Shown one piece after another: positions 1 through 9,635 of a stretch of DNA of 64,000 bases (positions are counted from its first letter, which is position 1; every line of letters begins with the position of its first letter). The notes under the pieces were generated by a model that made no database searches, was not told the origin of the DNA, and saw only the letters and a list, made by a program, of their open reading frames with translations. A program made the translations under genes and the position numbers. This DNA is from an uncultured Eubacteriales bacterium (GTDB lineage: Bacteria; Bacillota; Clostridia; Christensenellales; Aristaeellaceae), in the NCBI GenBank assembly GCA_902795275.1, contig CADBKQ010000023.1:1-64000 (forward strand), read 5' to 3'.

Positions 1-109
1 GTACACGGATGATGATTGTCGGATTCGTTTCGGGGTTCTCGATCTCCACATTTTCCACGACCATACGCTTGACACCGGCGATGAATTTCGCTAAACTTGT
101 GATTGTCAC
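1..109 (-). CDS. Probable transposase, N-terminal fragment
   Basis: The frame opens at a GTG (107-109) with an AGGAG ribosome binding site about 10 bases upstream, and runs off the window edge after 36 codons. The visible peptide starts VTITSLAKFIAGVKRM and continues with alternating E/V/I residues (VENVEIENPE). This resembles the start of ISL3-type transposases, which have a beta-rich N-terminus before their CxxC zinc motif. The zinc motif and catalytic core are outside the window. It could instead be an unrelated short ORF, but the adjacent IS-like terminal repeat favours a transposase. Confidence 0.4.
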   Translation of the reverse strand, partial: MTITSLAKFIAGVKRMVVENVEIENPETNPTIIIRV

Positions 110-229
110 AGGGCTCTTCTCCTGACCTTGATTTCTCGACAATCTCAAGTATATCAGGAAACCCCTGTGATGCTTTTTATTTCAAGGCTTCTCACTCATT
201 CTCTACCCACAGGTTGTAGGGAAGAGCCT
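1..229 (-). mobile_element. End of an ISL3-like insertion sequence (partial)
   Basis: The window opens inside what looks like one end of an insertion sequence read on the minus strand. The putative terminal inverted repeat lies at about 204-229 and reads GGCTCTTCCCTACAACCTG from the outside inward, which resembles ISL3-family ends (GGCTCTT...). A transposase-like reading frame starts 95 bases further in. The other end lies outside the window, so the target duplication cannot be checked. The family assignment rests on general resemblance only. Confidence 0.4.
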
Positions 230-276
230 GAGATATAATTATTTTCGTGGAGATTGGCTTCGGGAGGCGTATGATA

Positions 277-1593
277 ATGTTTAGGACAAGACGCATTTTT
301 GCTCTGATCCTGGCTTTGAGCATAACGCTGGCTTTTGGCGCGCTCGCCGAGGCGGACGATCCTGTGGTCGTGCGGGTGGGAGATTTCACCTACACCCAAA
401 GCCAGCTTCAGCGATCCTTGGACAGCACGCTGGAACTCTCCGAAATGCTTCAGGGAGACGCTCCCACCGACGCGCAGAAGGCTGCGCAGTTGGAGGCCGT
501 CGTTGAGAGCTTCGTCAGCCAGGGCGTGATCGAGAATAAACTGGCCGAGGCCGGGAAGAACGGCTTTACCGATGCCGAGCTGGAGGATTTGAACCAAAAG
601 GCCGGCAGCAAATATGAGGAGCTTTGGCAGCTTCTGTACCAGCAGATGCAGGAGAGCGGCGAAACAGTAGCGGAGAAGGACGTTACCGAAACGCTGGAAG
701 GCATGGGCTATACCTTTGAGACCATTCTCGACGAATACATTCTGCAAACGAGGCAGAACAGGGCCATTGATGCTTACGTCGGGGCCATCACGCTGTCCCA
801 GAGCCAGGTGGACGAATATTACGAGGAGCAGTTCGTCGGGCCGGACCGGGCGGACTACAAGGACGACCTGGAGAGGTACGAATCGGAAATCCTCGCCAAC
901 GACAACGAATCCTTCTACACGCCGGAGGGCTACCGCACCATCCGGCAAATCGTGCTGCAATACCCGGACGAGGCGGTATCCGCGTGCAAGCGGGAAGAGG
1001 TTCAGATGACGCGCGCCGCCCGAGCGCTGTCGAAGGCGCTGCAAACACTGACGGTGGCGGTGACGAAGGCTGACAGCTGGACGGACGGGCTGAATGCGGC
1101 AAAGGCGGCTTACAACCGCGCGTCAGAACAGATGGTCAGCGCGCAGAAGGCCTATATGGACGCGCTGCAGGCAGCCGCGGAGCCGCTGGTCAGGGCGCAG
1201 ATCGACGAGATCATGGAGCAGGTTAACGCCGGCGTCGGCTTCAAGACGCTGGTGAACAAGTACAGCACCGACCGCACGGACAAGAACCTGAACGGCGACG
1301 GCTATCCCTTCCACCCGGATTCCCCCAACTGGCCGGAAAACTTCGCCAAAGCCGCCTCGGCGCTGGAAAAGCCGGGGGACGTCTCCGGGCCGGTGTATAC
1401 CGAACAGGGCATCCATATCCTCTGCTATGTGGGCGACGTGCCCGCGGGCGACCACGTATTGACCGATGACGAAAGGAAGCTGCTCAATGTGGCGGCGGAG
1501 CGATACTATCAGCTGAATAAGCTGAACGAACTGATCGACGGCTGGCGGACGGACTATGAAATTGAAACGCACCCGGAACTGCTGAAATACTGA
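277..1593 (+). CDS. Secreted parvulin-type peptidyl-prolyl isomerase (PpiC/PrsA-like foldase)
   Basis: The second of two close ATGs (277) is chosen because GGGAGG at 262-267 lies 9 bases before it. The 438-residue protein has a signal peptide with positive residues, a hydrophobic core and a likely type I cleavage after FGALA; no lipobox cysteine is visible, unlike PrsA. A long helical, charged N-terminal chaperone region follows. The C-terminal third reads as a rotamase domain: GFKTLVNKYSTD, NGDGYPFH, then PGDVSGPVYTEQGIHILC, the usual end of a parvulin fold. It should help extracytoplasmic proteins to fold. It lies 53 bases before the giant surface protein and is probably co-transcribed with it and the sortase, so that protein is a likely client (inference). 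Confidence 0.75.
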   Translation: MFRTRRIFALILALSITLAFGALAEADDPVVVRVGDFTYTQSQLQRSLDSTLELSEMLQGDAPTDAQKAAQLEAVVESFVSQGVIENKLAEAGKNGFTDAELEDLNQKAGSKYEELWQLLYQQMQESGETVAEKDVTETLEGMGYTFETILDEYILQTRQNRAIDAYVGAITLSQSQVDEYYEEQFVGPDRADYKDDLERYESEILANDNESFYTPEGYRTIRQIVLQYPDEAVSACKREEVQMTRAARALSKALQTLTVAVTKADSWTDGLNAAKAAYNRASEQMVSAQKAYMDALQAAAEPLVRAQIDEIMEQVNAGVGFKTLVNKYSTDRTDKNLNGDGYPFHPDSPNWPENFAKAASALEKPGDVSGPVYTEQGIHILCYVGDVPAGDHVLTDDERKLLNVAAERYYQLNKLNELIDGWRTDYEIETHPELLKY

Positions 1594-1646
1594 CAGGCTT
1601 AAGAATAACTTTTATCGCCGAACCTGAGTAACAAGGGAGAAGATGT

Positions 1647-4600
1647 ATGATGAAGAAGCTGGTATCCGTGATGCTGTTGGTCGTACTGCTGTGCGAAGCG
1701 CTGCCGATTGAGGCGCTGGCAGACGGGGGAAAAGTGCTGACGCGGGATGAAATCGCACGCGCGCGGACGCTGACGGGCCTGAGCTTCGGCAAGGAGCAGG
1801 CCAACGCAAACGTCTATCATTCCGGAATGAAGCCCAACGCCGGCTGGAATGCCTCGCAGCTCAGGGGCTGGCTGGAGGAGAAGCTGAATCTGAACCTGGA
1901 CAGCGTCTGCGACACCTTTTCCCAGGCATTCTTTACGCTGTCGGAGATGGAACACAGCGATCCCGAAAAATACAAGTCGTTCACCGAAAACGCGCTGTAC
2001 GGAAACGCCCGGTCGCTATCCCTGCAGGCGGAGGGGCTGCGCGAGGAATTGCGCTACTACCGCGACCAGCTCGAACAGGCCTCCGGCGTCATCGCCGAGA
2101 TGTCTCGCTGGCTGGAGGAGGAGAGTTCCGCGCTGTTCGGTTCCGACCAGGTACGCTACTCGGCGAGGATCGAGGAAGCGGCGCGGAAGATCGTGGAAAT
2201 TCGGAAATCCGTCGTGGAAAAGGCCGATGGCTGGACGGCAGACATTGTTAAGCTGCAACACCCGGAGGGGATTGGCGGGCCGACGGTCGGGAAATGGATG
2301 ACGAACCTGCTGTCCGGGAACAGTGAGCCAATCTTCCAGAGCGCGCCGATCACGCGGGTCAGCGCCGCGAACACGCGCGCAAGCCGCCTGATGCGGGCAT
2401 CGGGCCTCACCGACGACCAGGAGGCCACGGTCACGGTCTACACCGATAACGAGGTCGTCATACTCCTTCAGGCCGAGGTCGACGGAAAGCTGGTGGCCGT
2501 GGACGGCGCGACCGTGACGATCCGGGACATCCTGAATCCCAGCAGCCAAGAGGAGGAGTATGCCTACGATAACGGCTGCGTGCTGGTGCCTATCAACAAG
2601 CTCACCGCGGACCAATTCGACGTATTTCACCTTGAAGTGAAGATCGATCCCACCGCCCAGGGGTATCGTGACATATCCTTCGAGGACCTGGACCTGGAGC
2701 GTGGCGCACCCTATACCTGCATCCTCGCGCCCCTGGACAGCCCGGCCAATGGCCTCAGGGCTGCCAACCCCTATGTCTACATGATGTCGTTCAACGGCAA
2801 GGACATCATGCAGTCGGAATACGATATGATTTACTCCCCCGCCAACGACTATGAATTTGAAATCCATGTGGGCATCAGAAATCCCTCCGGCGATACGCTG
2901 CCGACGCTGCTGATGCACTACTATAAAAACAAAAACGTAGCCGGTTTGGAGGAGTGCTGGGCCGAGCCCACCAGCCAGGAGGGCGACGTGTACGTCTTCA
3001 AGGGGACCTGGAAGCAGCTCTTCTCGCCCAACGCCGAGGAGGGCGAGAAGCCTACCTTCATGTTCGGCAAGGATGCCTCCGCGTCCATGACCTTCCCCTC
3101 CCAGCTCAGATCCATCAAGGGCGCCACGGACAACCCCATCAACGAGGGCACCGGCCCGGACGGCGGCGTGTTCGCCAATGTGCTGGGCAAGGGGCTTTCA
3201 ATGAGCTTTAAGATACCCGTCATAGATGCCAGTGTCAGCTTGAAGCTGCCTCTGACGCAATACCTGCCCAAGCTGTGCATCAATCCCGGCGGATACGTGG
3301 TGATCTACGTGGGCTCCGACATGATGCAGGATAATTTCAGCAAGCTTTCCTGGGCTAACTGGCAGTCAAAGGATTTGAAGGAATACAAGCGAGCCCAGAA
3401 GTTTGTCGAAAAGGAGGGCGCGTTCGCGAACTACCAGGCCCAGTACGGCCTGGCAAAGGATTTCTATCAGGAAAAGCGCTTCAAGTGCCTGGGCGAAACC
3501 AGCCTCGAATTGGGCTGGTTCGCTGTGGCGACGGGCCGCTGGGAGCTGGACGACAGCATTCCGGATATACTGTCCACGGACGTCACCCTCAAGCTGGGCA
3601 CCGGGATGACGCTCTCCCTGTCGGTCAGTTGGACCATAAGCTATCCCCTTGGCCCGGTGCCCGCGTATATAGCCATCACCTTGGGAATATCGGCAGGCTT
3701 TGCCATGGAATTTTCCTTGGACCTGAGCTATGTCAACGGCGAATTCAAGGATTGGAAACTGCGCCCCTACAGCAGCTTCACCATCGACATCGGCATATTG
3801 CTGGCGGCGCAGTTGGGCTTCGGCGTCAAGGGCTTCCTGGAGGGCTTCGTGAAGCTGGCGGCCTCGATGGACCTCATCCTTCGCCTCAGCCTGCAAGAGC
3901 CCGGCTCGATCACGATAACGGCGGCGCTCGATCTCGCCGTGGGCGTCACCGTGTTCTTCGTCACCTTCTCCAAGTCCTGGAACCTTGCCAAAAAACAGCT
4001 GTACCCGCCCGAGAGCGCCGGCAACCTCCTGGCGCACTACATGAACGCTGGCAACGATGAGCCCGAGGCGGAGGAGCCCGCCTACGGCGAGCCGCACAGC
4101 TATCCCGCGCTGGCGGAGAATGCGAAGGAGGAGCTATGTCCCAATCCCAACTGCGTGGAATACTGGGCGGCAGGGGACTACAAAGTCGTCCGCGCCGGAG
4201 AAAGGACGTATACCTTCTATATCGGAAGCGCCAATAATCCGGACGGCAAGAAGCATAAGCGCCTCGCCTGGAATCTGCTGGACGGGGACACGAACATTCA
4301 GGTGTGCGGTTCCCTGCAGAATGTGATTGATTCGGACGAAGCGAAGGAAGTGGTGAGAATCGACGCAAATTGGATCGCCGCCATCAATGATCGGGACGAT
4401 TACGACTTTGACGTCTTTGGAAATGGCAATTTCGTATATGTCGTCGTTACATGCGCACAGAACTTTGATGAAAACGGATATCCGATTCCCAACGATCTGA
4501 CCGATGGCAGCAATGTCAAGAATATGCTTGTCTATGTGGCGGTGCTGGAACCGAATTCTGATGGAAGACTGACCCACCTGCTGTCTCTGACTGATTCCAG

Positions 4601-7136
4601 CGGACATAACTATGTCTTTGGCGCCGCGTCGATATCGTTCAGCACGGATATGTGCGAAAGGTATGATTATGACAGCTTCACCAGTCCCAGGATCTCCTAT
4701 GCGGGCGAGAAATGGCTGCGGAGGGATGGAGGGGACGTTTTCCAGAATTTTGAACTGTACGGCGAAATGCCGCGAATCGCCTATCCGGATCAGGATCTGC
4801 CGACAGGCGCGACCGGGTTTATATACCAGGGTTGGACGAAATTTACCCTGAATACAGATAAGCTGGTGCAGAACGGCATGGGAGACGGATATGAGCGCAC
4901 CCAGATTCTGGCCCTGGACACGGGAAACTATGTAAACCTCCCCGGCAGGGGAAGCTTGAGCTTTGTCGGCCTGAGCCGCCCGAAGAACGGCGAGGAGGGC
5001 GACAGCGCCATCGAGCTGTTCAACTATTACATGAACAACGAGGACAATGAGGACAGTCGTAAAGCAGTGGTGATTGAAACGGGCGCAATCGATCACCTGG
5101 TTCTGGTGGAGGGCCTCGAGTGGTTTGACAGAGACGAAGCCTACTCCACGGTGTTCTACACCAAGCAGGAAGTCAACGAAGACGGCGCGATCCAGAACCG
5201 GCTCTACGGACTGCGCATCGAGCCCGCAGAGGGCAATGCGCATGAACTGCACATCGAGGTGAAGCGGTTTAAGTATGATGTTGTGACCCCCGTAAGCAAC
5301 TTCGGCGTGAGCTATATTAACGGGGTGCCCTACCTGTACTGGATTGCCAGCGCGCAGAAGAAGGATGAACGCGACCCGGATACCTGGAACATATGGGCCT
5401 TGTGCTACGATGAGGAGAGCAACATCATGACTTCTCCGTCGGTACTCGCGCAGTTTAAGATGCCCCAGATCAGTTATTGGGTCGAGCCTCCGTCAATTCT
5501 TTCTCCGGGAATAACGATATCCCTGAACGGTATCATAGGGAACGTCATGCTGACAGGAACGGGCACGGGGTATCTCAACGCAATCGTGGAAGATATAGAA
5601 CGAATCCCCGAACGCATTCGTCCCGATACGCCGCCAGCTTCGCTGTTCAGCTTCTCTGAAATGCTCAAGCCTGCGGCCAGCATGATCGCCGCCATACCCA
5701 AAGAGCTTGTGGTCAAGGCCGGCAGCTTCGACGATTTCACAATGGGCGTTATGAACGACGGCAACGTGGGCATATCCAGCCTCGATTTAGCGCTGTACGA
5801 AGTGACCGACGATGGGAAAGAGAACCTCGTGGAGACGGCGCATATCGACGCCAGCGACCCGAATAACAACTCAATCACGATGGCGGACGGCACGGTGGTA
5901 CAATCCGGTGCGGCGGCGGGCTACCGGCAGGAGGACTACGACAACACCTCCCGCAAACGCGACTGGGTGCTGGATCACGATTCCACCGTATACAATATCT
6001 ATGTGGAGAATACAGGAATTACGGTGGACACGGAGGTTCTTGAACCCAGCGATCCCTATTATATCAGGACCGACGTGCTGATGCCCGGCTCGGTGGGCGG
6101 ATATATCGCTGCCTACAAGATTCCCGACGACTGGACGGCCGGTACCAGAACCCTACGGATGAAGGTCACGGCCTTGTCCGTCAACACCAACTGGATGCGG
6201 GCCGCGGCCCTGGCCGCGGGCGCGCGCGTCAACAGCGCCTTCGCCAATGCCGCGGAGGAATGCGCGACGCTCACCTATACGCTGAACAACAGGACTGGCA
6301 AGCTGGAGCTTCAAAAACCCGCCAACGCCACAGGCGCGCTGGCCGACGCCCTGAATTCCGGCCTGTACGCCAATGAGATCAAAGGCGCGTCGGTGCCTGT
6401 GACGGTGCAGGTGCATGATTTGGAAGTGAACCACCGGGTCTACAAGGGTCTGGGCGGCGAGCGCTGGCTGGACATCAGCATCCGCAACCACGCCGCTACC
6501 CGCGAGGGCATGAAGCTGGTCTGCGCGGTGTATGTGGACGGGGCAAAGGAGCCGAGCCACTACATCAACCTGCCTTACTATGAGAACGCGGCGCTTTCCC
6601 ACAAGACCCAGACCGTTTCCCTGCCCGTCAGCGCGCTGGTGGACGACCCCAGCGCCCATCGCACGGCACGGGTGGAGATCCTGTCCGTGGATCGGGACGA
6701 GCGCGCTTACGCCAACAACGAATTCACCGTGTACCTTGATGGAAAGGACACAGTGCACTTCATCCAACAGCCTGAGGACGTGATCGCCCAGGCGGGCGAG
6801 GACGTGTCCTTCTCCGTGGAAGCCGACGGCGGCAAAAAGCCCTACCGCTACCAGTGGCAGGTTTGGGATAAGATCACCCGGAAATGGGTCGATCAGCCCG
6901 GCTTTACCGGCCCGACACTGAGCTGGAAGAATGTTGACAAGAATCGGGACGGCTGGAAGATCCGCTGCGTTGTCACCGACGCGGAGGGAACGAAGATCAT
7001 CAGCCGGGAGGCCACCCTCCACGTTTGGAGTGATGTACCCACCGGCGACAGCAGCAATCTGCCGATGTACCTGACCATAGCGGCACTGGCGCTGGCTGCG
7101 ATGGTTATACTCTGGCGGAAACGGCGTAAGGTCTAA
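1647..7136 (+). CDS. Giant cell-surface protein with Ig-like domain and PTGD-type sorting signal
   Basis: This 1829-residue protein starts at 1647 (AAGGGAGA upstream) with a signal peptide ending near IEALA. Residues about 60-190 are helical and charged. Beta-rich domains follow, including an all-beta segment near 270-320. A repetitive region near 540-830 is rich in glycine and hydrophobic residues and might pack as a barrel. An Ig-like domain (about 1703-1792) contains YRYQWQVWD and WKIRCVV. The end carries VPTGDSSNLPMY, a hydrophobic segment and the tail WRKRRKV, the layout of a sortase signal with a PTGD core in place of LPXTG. A sortase gene follows directly. No enzymatic motif was recognised; an adhesin or matrix-binding role is a guess. 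Confidence 0.75.
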   Translation: MMKKLVSVMLLVVLLCEALPIEALADGGKVLTRDEIARARTLTGLSFGKEQANANVYHSGMKPNAGWNASQLRGWLEEKLNLNLDSVCDTFSQAFFTLSEMEHSDPEKYKSFTENALYGNARSLSLQAEGLREELRYYRDQLEQASGVIAEMSRWLEEESSALFGSDQVRYSARIEEAARKIVEIRKSVVEKADGWTADIVKLQHPEGIGGPTVGKWMTNLLSGNSEPIFQSAPITRVSAANTRASRLMRASGLTDDQEATVTVYTDNEVVILLQAEVDGKLVAVDGATVTIRDILNPSSQEEEYAYDNGCVLVPINKLTADQFDVFHLEVKIDPTAQGYRDISFEDLDLERGAPYTCILAPLDSPANGLRAANPYVYMMSFNGKDIMQSEYDMIYSPANDYEFEIHVGIRNPSGDTLPTLLMHYYKNKNVAGLEECWAEPTSQEGDVYVFKGTWKQLFSPNAEEGEKPTFMFGKDASASMTFPSQLRSIKGATDNPINEGTGPDGGVFANVLGKGLSMSFKIPVIDASVSLKLPLTQYLPKLCINPGGYVVIYVGSDMMQDNFSKLSWANWQSKDLKEYKRAQKFVEKEGAFANYQAQYGLAKDFYQEKRFKCLGETSLELGWFAVATGRWELDDSIPDILSTDVTLKLGTGMTLSLSVSWTISYPLGPVPAYIAITLGISAGFAMEFSLDLSYVNGEFKDWKLRPYSSFTIDIGILLAAQLGFGVKGFLEGFVKLAASMDLILRLSLQEPGSITITAALDLAVGVTVFFVTFSKSWNLAKKQLYPPESAGNLLAHYMNAGNDEPEAEEPAYGEPHSYPALAENAKEELCPNPNCVEYWAAGDYKVVRAGERTYTFYIGSANNPDGKKHKRLAWNLLDGDTNIQVCGSLQNVIDSDEAKEVVRIDANWIAAINDRDDYDFDVFGNGNFVYVVVTCAQNFDENGYPIPNDLTDGSNVKNMLVYVAVLEPNSDGRLTHLLSLTDSSGHNYVFGAASISFSTDMCERYDYDSFTSPRISYAGEKWLRRDGGDVFQNFELYGEMPRIAYPDQDLPTGATGFIYQGWTKFTLNTDKLVQNGMGDGYERTQILALDTGNYVNLPGRGSLSFVGLSRPKNGEEGDSAIELFNYYMNNEDNEDSRKAVVIETGAIDHLVLVEGLEWFDRDEAYSTVFYTKQEVNEDGAIQNRLYGLRIEPAEGNAHELHIEVKRFKYDVVTPVSNFGVSYINGVPYLYWIASAQKKDERDPDTWNIWALCYDEESNIMTSPSVLAQFKMPQISYWVEPPSILSPGITISLNGIIGNVMLTGTGTGYLNAIVEDIERIPERIRPDTPPASLFSFSEMLKPAASMIAAIPKELVVKAGSFDDFTMGVMNDGNVGISSLDLALYEVTDDGKENLVETAHIDASDPNNNSITMADGTVVQSGAAAGYRQEDYDNTSRKRDWVLDHDSTVYNIYVENTGITVDTEVLEPSDPYYIRTDVLMPGSVGGYIAAYKIPDDWTAGTRTLRMKVTALSVNTNWMRAAALAAGARVNSAFANAAEECATLTYTLNNRTGKLELQKPANATGALADALNSGLYANEIKGASVPVTVQVHDLEVNHRVYKGLGGERWLDISIRNHAATREGMKLVCAVYVDGAKEPSHYINLPYYENAALSHKTQTVSLPVSALVDDPSAHRTARVEILSVDRDERAYANNEFTVYLDGKDTVHFIQQPEDVIAQAGEDVSFSVEADGGKKPYRYQWQVWDKITRKWVDQPGFTGPTLSWKNVDKNRDGWKIRCVVTDAEGTKIISREATLHVWSDVPTGDSSNLPMYLTIAALALAAMVILWRKRRKV

Positions 7137-7161
7137 GAACGAAATCGTGAGGATACACGGA

Positions 7162-8208
7162 ATGAGACGGAAACGGCGGCGGACGAGCTTGAGCTACAGG
7201 CTGGTAAGGTTTATTTCCGACGATAGACCTTTGCCTCGCCGTCGCCGCCCTCGCCGCCGTTTTCGGTTCGTCAGCCGCAAGAGATTTATCATTACCCAGA
7301 GTGTGTTGGCTATCGTGGTCATCGTGGCGCTGGGGCTTTCCGCGTCCGTAATTGTCAGGAGCATACGCACCGCAAATACTAACCGACAGCTCACCAGCCT
7401 GCTCACTTTTGAGGAAGGAACCGCGCCTGAAGCTGAGGCGGCGGCCCCGGCCTTGGAGAATTCCATTCCATTCATCAATGGGGCAGGCACGACGGCGGTC
7501 GCTGCTTCTGCTGACGCTTTGAAGCTTTCCTATATGGTCTTGCCGGACGGTTCCGCCATTACAAAAGCGGCAGTCAACGCCACGATGCCCTTGCGCAGTA
7601 CCACTGGCGACATCCTCCCCAACATGCAAAAGCTCCTGGAAACCAACAGGGATACGGTGGGCTGGCTCTACATCAAAGGCATCCTCAGCCTGCCAGTGGT
7701 GTATCGGGACAATGAATACTACCTGACACATGATTTCAACGGATCTCATAATACTTCCGGAACGCTGTTCCTCGACAAGAACCACCCGATCACTGCTGAC
7801 GCTCAAAACCTTCTGATTTACGGTCATAATATGCGGGATGGCAGTATGTTCGGCCTGTTGACCCATTATCAGCGAGCTGACTATCTGAAAAAACATCCCT
7901 TCATCCGTTTCAGCACCCTGTGGGAAGATGAGGAATATGTGATTTTCGCGGTGGTGAACGCTTCCATTGATCCGCAGGACGAGCGGTTCATAAGCTTTTA
8001 TACCCATCCCTCCTTCTCCAGTGACGAGGAATTTGAGGCGTATGTAAGGCAGTTGAAAGCCATGTCTTGCCGCAAAACCTATATCAATGTGAAATCCGGG
8101 GACGCGCTGCTGACCCTCTGTACCTGCGTGGGCAATGATCGGCTGATCGTTGCGGCCAGGAGAATCCGACCCAATGAAAGCAAAGCTACTCTGCAAACGC
8201 TCTATTGA
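7162..8208 (+). CDS. srtB: Class B sortase
   Basis: ATG 7162 is preferred over an in-frame GTG at 7147 because GTGAGGA lies 8 bases before it. The 348-residue protein has a very basic cytoplasmic N-terminus, one membrane segment (VLAIVVIVALGLSASVIV) and an extracellular catalytic domain. The catalytic histidine is in LLIYGHNMRDGSMFG, the cysteine in LTLCTCVGNDR (second Cys, TLxTC form), and the arginine is in the NDRLIVAARR segment. FLDKNHP and the H-x-M region fit class B better than class A. It lies 25 bases downstream of the large surface protein, whose C-terminal PTGD signal is the obvious substrate; it would join that signal to the peptidoglycan stem peptide. Confidence 0.88.
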   Translation: MRRKRRRTSLSYRLVRFISDDRPLPRRRRPRRRFRFVSRKRFIITQSVLAIVVIVALGLSASVIVRSIRTANTNRQLTSLLTFEEGTAPEAEAAAPALENSIPFINGAGTTAVAASADALKLSYMVLPDGSAITKAAVNATMPLRSTTGDILPNMQKLLETNRDTVGWLYIKGILSLPVVYRDNEYYLTHDFNGSHNTSGTLFLDKNHPITADAQNLLIYGHNMRDGSMFGLLTHYQRADYLKKHPFIRFSTLWEDEEYVIFAVVNASIDPQDERFISFYTHPSFSSDEEFEAYVRQLKAMSCRKTYINVKSGDALLTLCTCVGNDRLIVAARRIRPNESKATLQTLY

Positions 8209-8278
8209 TGGCGGACAGGCGTAAGATTTTACAGCTCACGCAGCTGCCACCGGATCGTTGCGCTACGTAAGAAAACTT

Positions 8279-8306
8279 GGGAACAAAATGAGACAACATT
8301 GTTCCC
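8279..8306. other. Inverted repeat upstream of sstT
   Basis: GGGAACAA and TTGTTCCC form an 8-bp perfect inverted repeat with a 12-base spacer inside the gap between the sortase and the transporter. There is no T-run, so an operator is more likely than a terminator. The repeat ends about 40 bases before the sstT start codon. Function is not established. Confidence 0.3.
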
Positions 8307-8345
8307 TTGGATTTTCACCAACCTGTAAGGAAAGGAAGGAGCATC

Positions 8346-9620
8346 ATGGAAAAAAGAAATATAATTGGCAGGATCGCACGGGGGTATTCCGACACCAGCC
8401 TGATTCTGCGCATCCTTATCGGGATGGTTGTCGGCGCGGCGCTGGGGCTTCTGGTTCCCACCGCCTCTTTCCTGTCGCTCCCGGGCACCCTGTTTGTCAG
8501 CGCATTGAAGGCCATAGCGCCTGTGCTGGTCTTCGTGCTGGTGATCTCCTCGCTGGCAAACGGACAGACGAAATTCGACCAGCGTTTCGGTTTTGTCATC
8601 TTTGAGTATCTGTTCTCTACGTTTCTGGCGGCTATGACGGCGGTTGCGTTCAGCTTCCTGTTTCCTGTCAGCATGGCGCTGAAGGACGCTGCACAGGCGG
8701 ATACGGTTCCTTCAGGAATCGGGGAAGTGCTTGAAAACCTCCTGGTAGGCATGTTTACTAATCCGATTGGCGCTGTTACCAGCGGAAATTACATCTCCAT
8801 CCTATTCTGGTCCGTGGTTTTCGGGATCCTGATGAAGAAAGTGGCCGGAAACGGAACCAAAGACCTGTTCACGGATCTCAGTGAAATCCTTTCCCGTACG
8901 GTAAAAGGGATCATTAACCTCGCGCCGTTCGGCATCATGGGCCTGATGTTTCAAAGCGTATCCACAACCGGGCTTTCCATTTTCAGAGATTACGGCATGC
9001 TGATCCTGCTGCTGGTCGGAACGATGCTGACTGTCGCGCTGGTCATTAACCCGCTGATTGTGTTTGCGATCCTGAGGCGCAATCCTTATCCTCTGATCTT
9101 CCGCTGTATCCGGGAGAGCGGGATCACCGCGTTCTTTACCCGCTCTTCCGCCGCGAATATTCCGGTGAATATGCGGCTGTGTGAGCGGCTGGGCCTGGAC
9201 AAGGATGTGTATTCCGTTTCAATTCCGCTGGGTGCGACGATCAACATGGACGGCGCGGCTGTTGTCATTACAATCATGACGCTGGCGACGGTTCGCACGC
9301 TGGGAATCTCGATCGACATCGCCTCGGCGATACTGCTTTCCATACTGAGTACGCTGGCCGCGTGCGGGACATCTGGCGTTGCAGGCGGATCGCTGCTGCT
9401 GATTCCGATGGCCTGCTCGCTGTTCGGTATCCCGGCGGACATCGCGATGCAGGTGGTCGGAGTCGGGTTTATCATCAGCGTCATACAGGATTCCATGGAA
9501 ACAGCCCTGAACTCTTCAGGCGACGTGATCTTCACCGCTACGGCAGAATACCGCCACTGGAAGAAGACAGGCAAGAGCTTGCCGACATTCCTGGGAGGAG
9601 ACACGAAACTGGACATTTGA
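8346..9620 (+). CDS. sstT: Sodium:serine/threonine symporter, SstT-like (DAACS family)
   Basis: The start at 8346 follows AAGGAAGGAG by a few bases. The 424-residue multi-spanning protein has the SstT hallmarks LFVSALKAIAPVLVFVLV, FFTRSSAANIPVNM, the NMDGAAV motif that binds sodium in glutamate-transporter folds, and SGVAGGSLLLIPMACSLFG. The family imports serine and threonine with sodium. Length and motifs match intact members, so it is probably functional. The sequence right after the stop codon is a beheaded foreign gene fragment, so the 3' flank is a rearrangement joint. It has its own upstream gap of about 137 bases holding an inverted repeat. Confidence 0.88.
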   Translation: MEKRNIIGRIARGYSDTSLILRILIGMVVGAALGLLVPTASFLSLPGTLFVSALKAIAPVLVFVLVISSLANGQTKFDQRFGFVIFEYLFSTFLAAMTAVAFSFLFPVSMALKDAAQADTVPSGIGEVLENLLVGMFTNPIGAVTSGNYISILFWSVVFGILMKKVAGNGTKDLFTDLSEILSRTVKGIINLAPFGIMGLMFQSVSTTGLSIFRDYGMLILLLVGTMLTVALVINPLIVFAILRRNPYPLIFRCIRESGITAFFTRSSAANIPVNMRLCERLGLDKDVYSVSIPLGATINMDGAAVVITIMTLATVRTLGISIDIASAILLSILSTLAACGTSGVAGGSLLLIPMACSLFGIPADIAMQVVGVGFIISVIQDSMETALNSSGDVIFTATAEYRHWKKTGKSLPTFLGGDTKLDI

Positions 9621-9635
9621 CAGACCTGAACAGGA

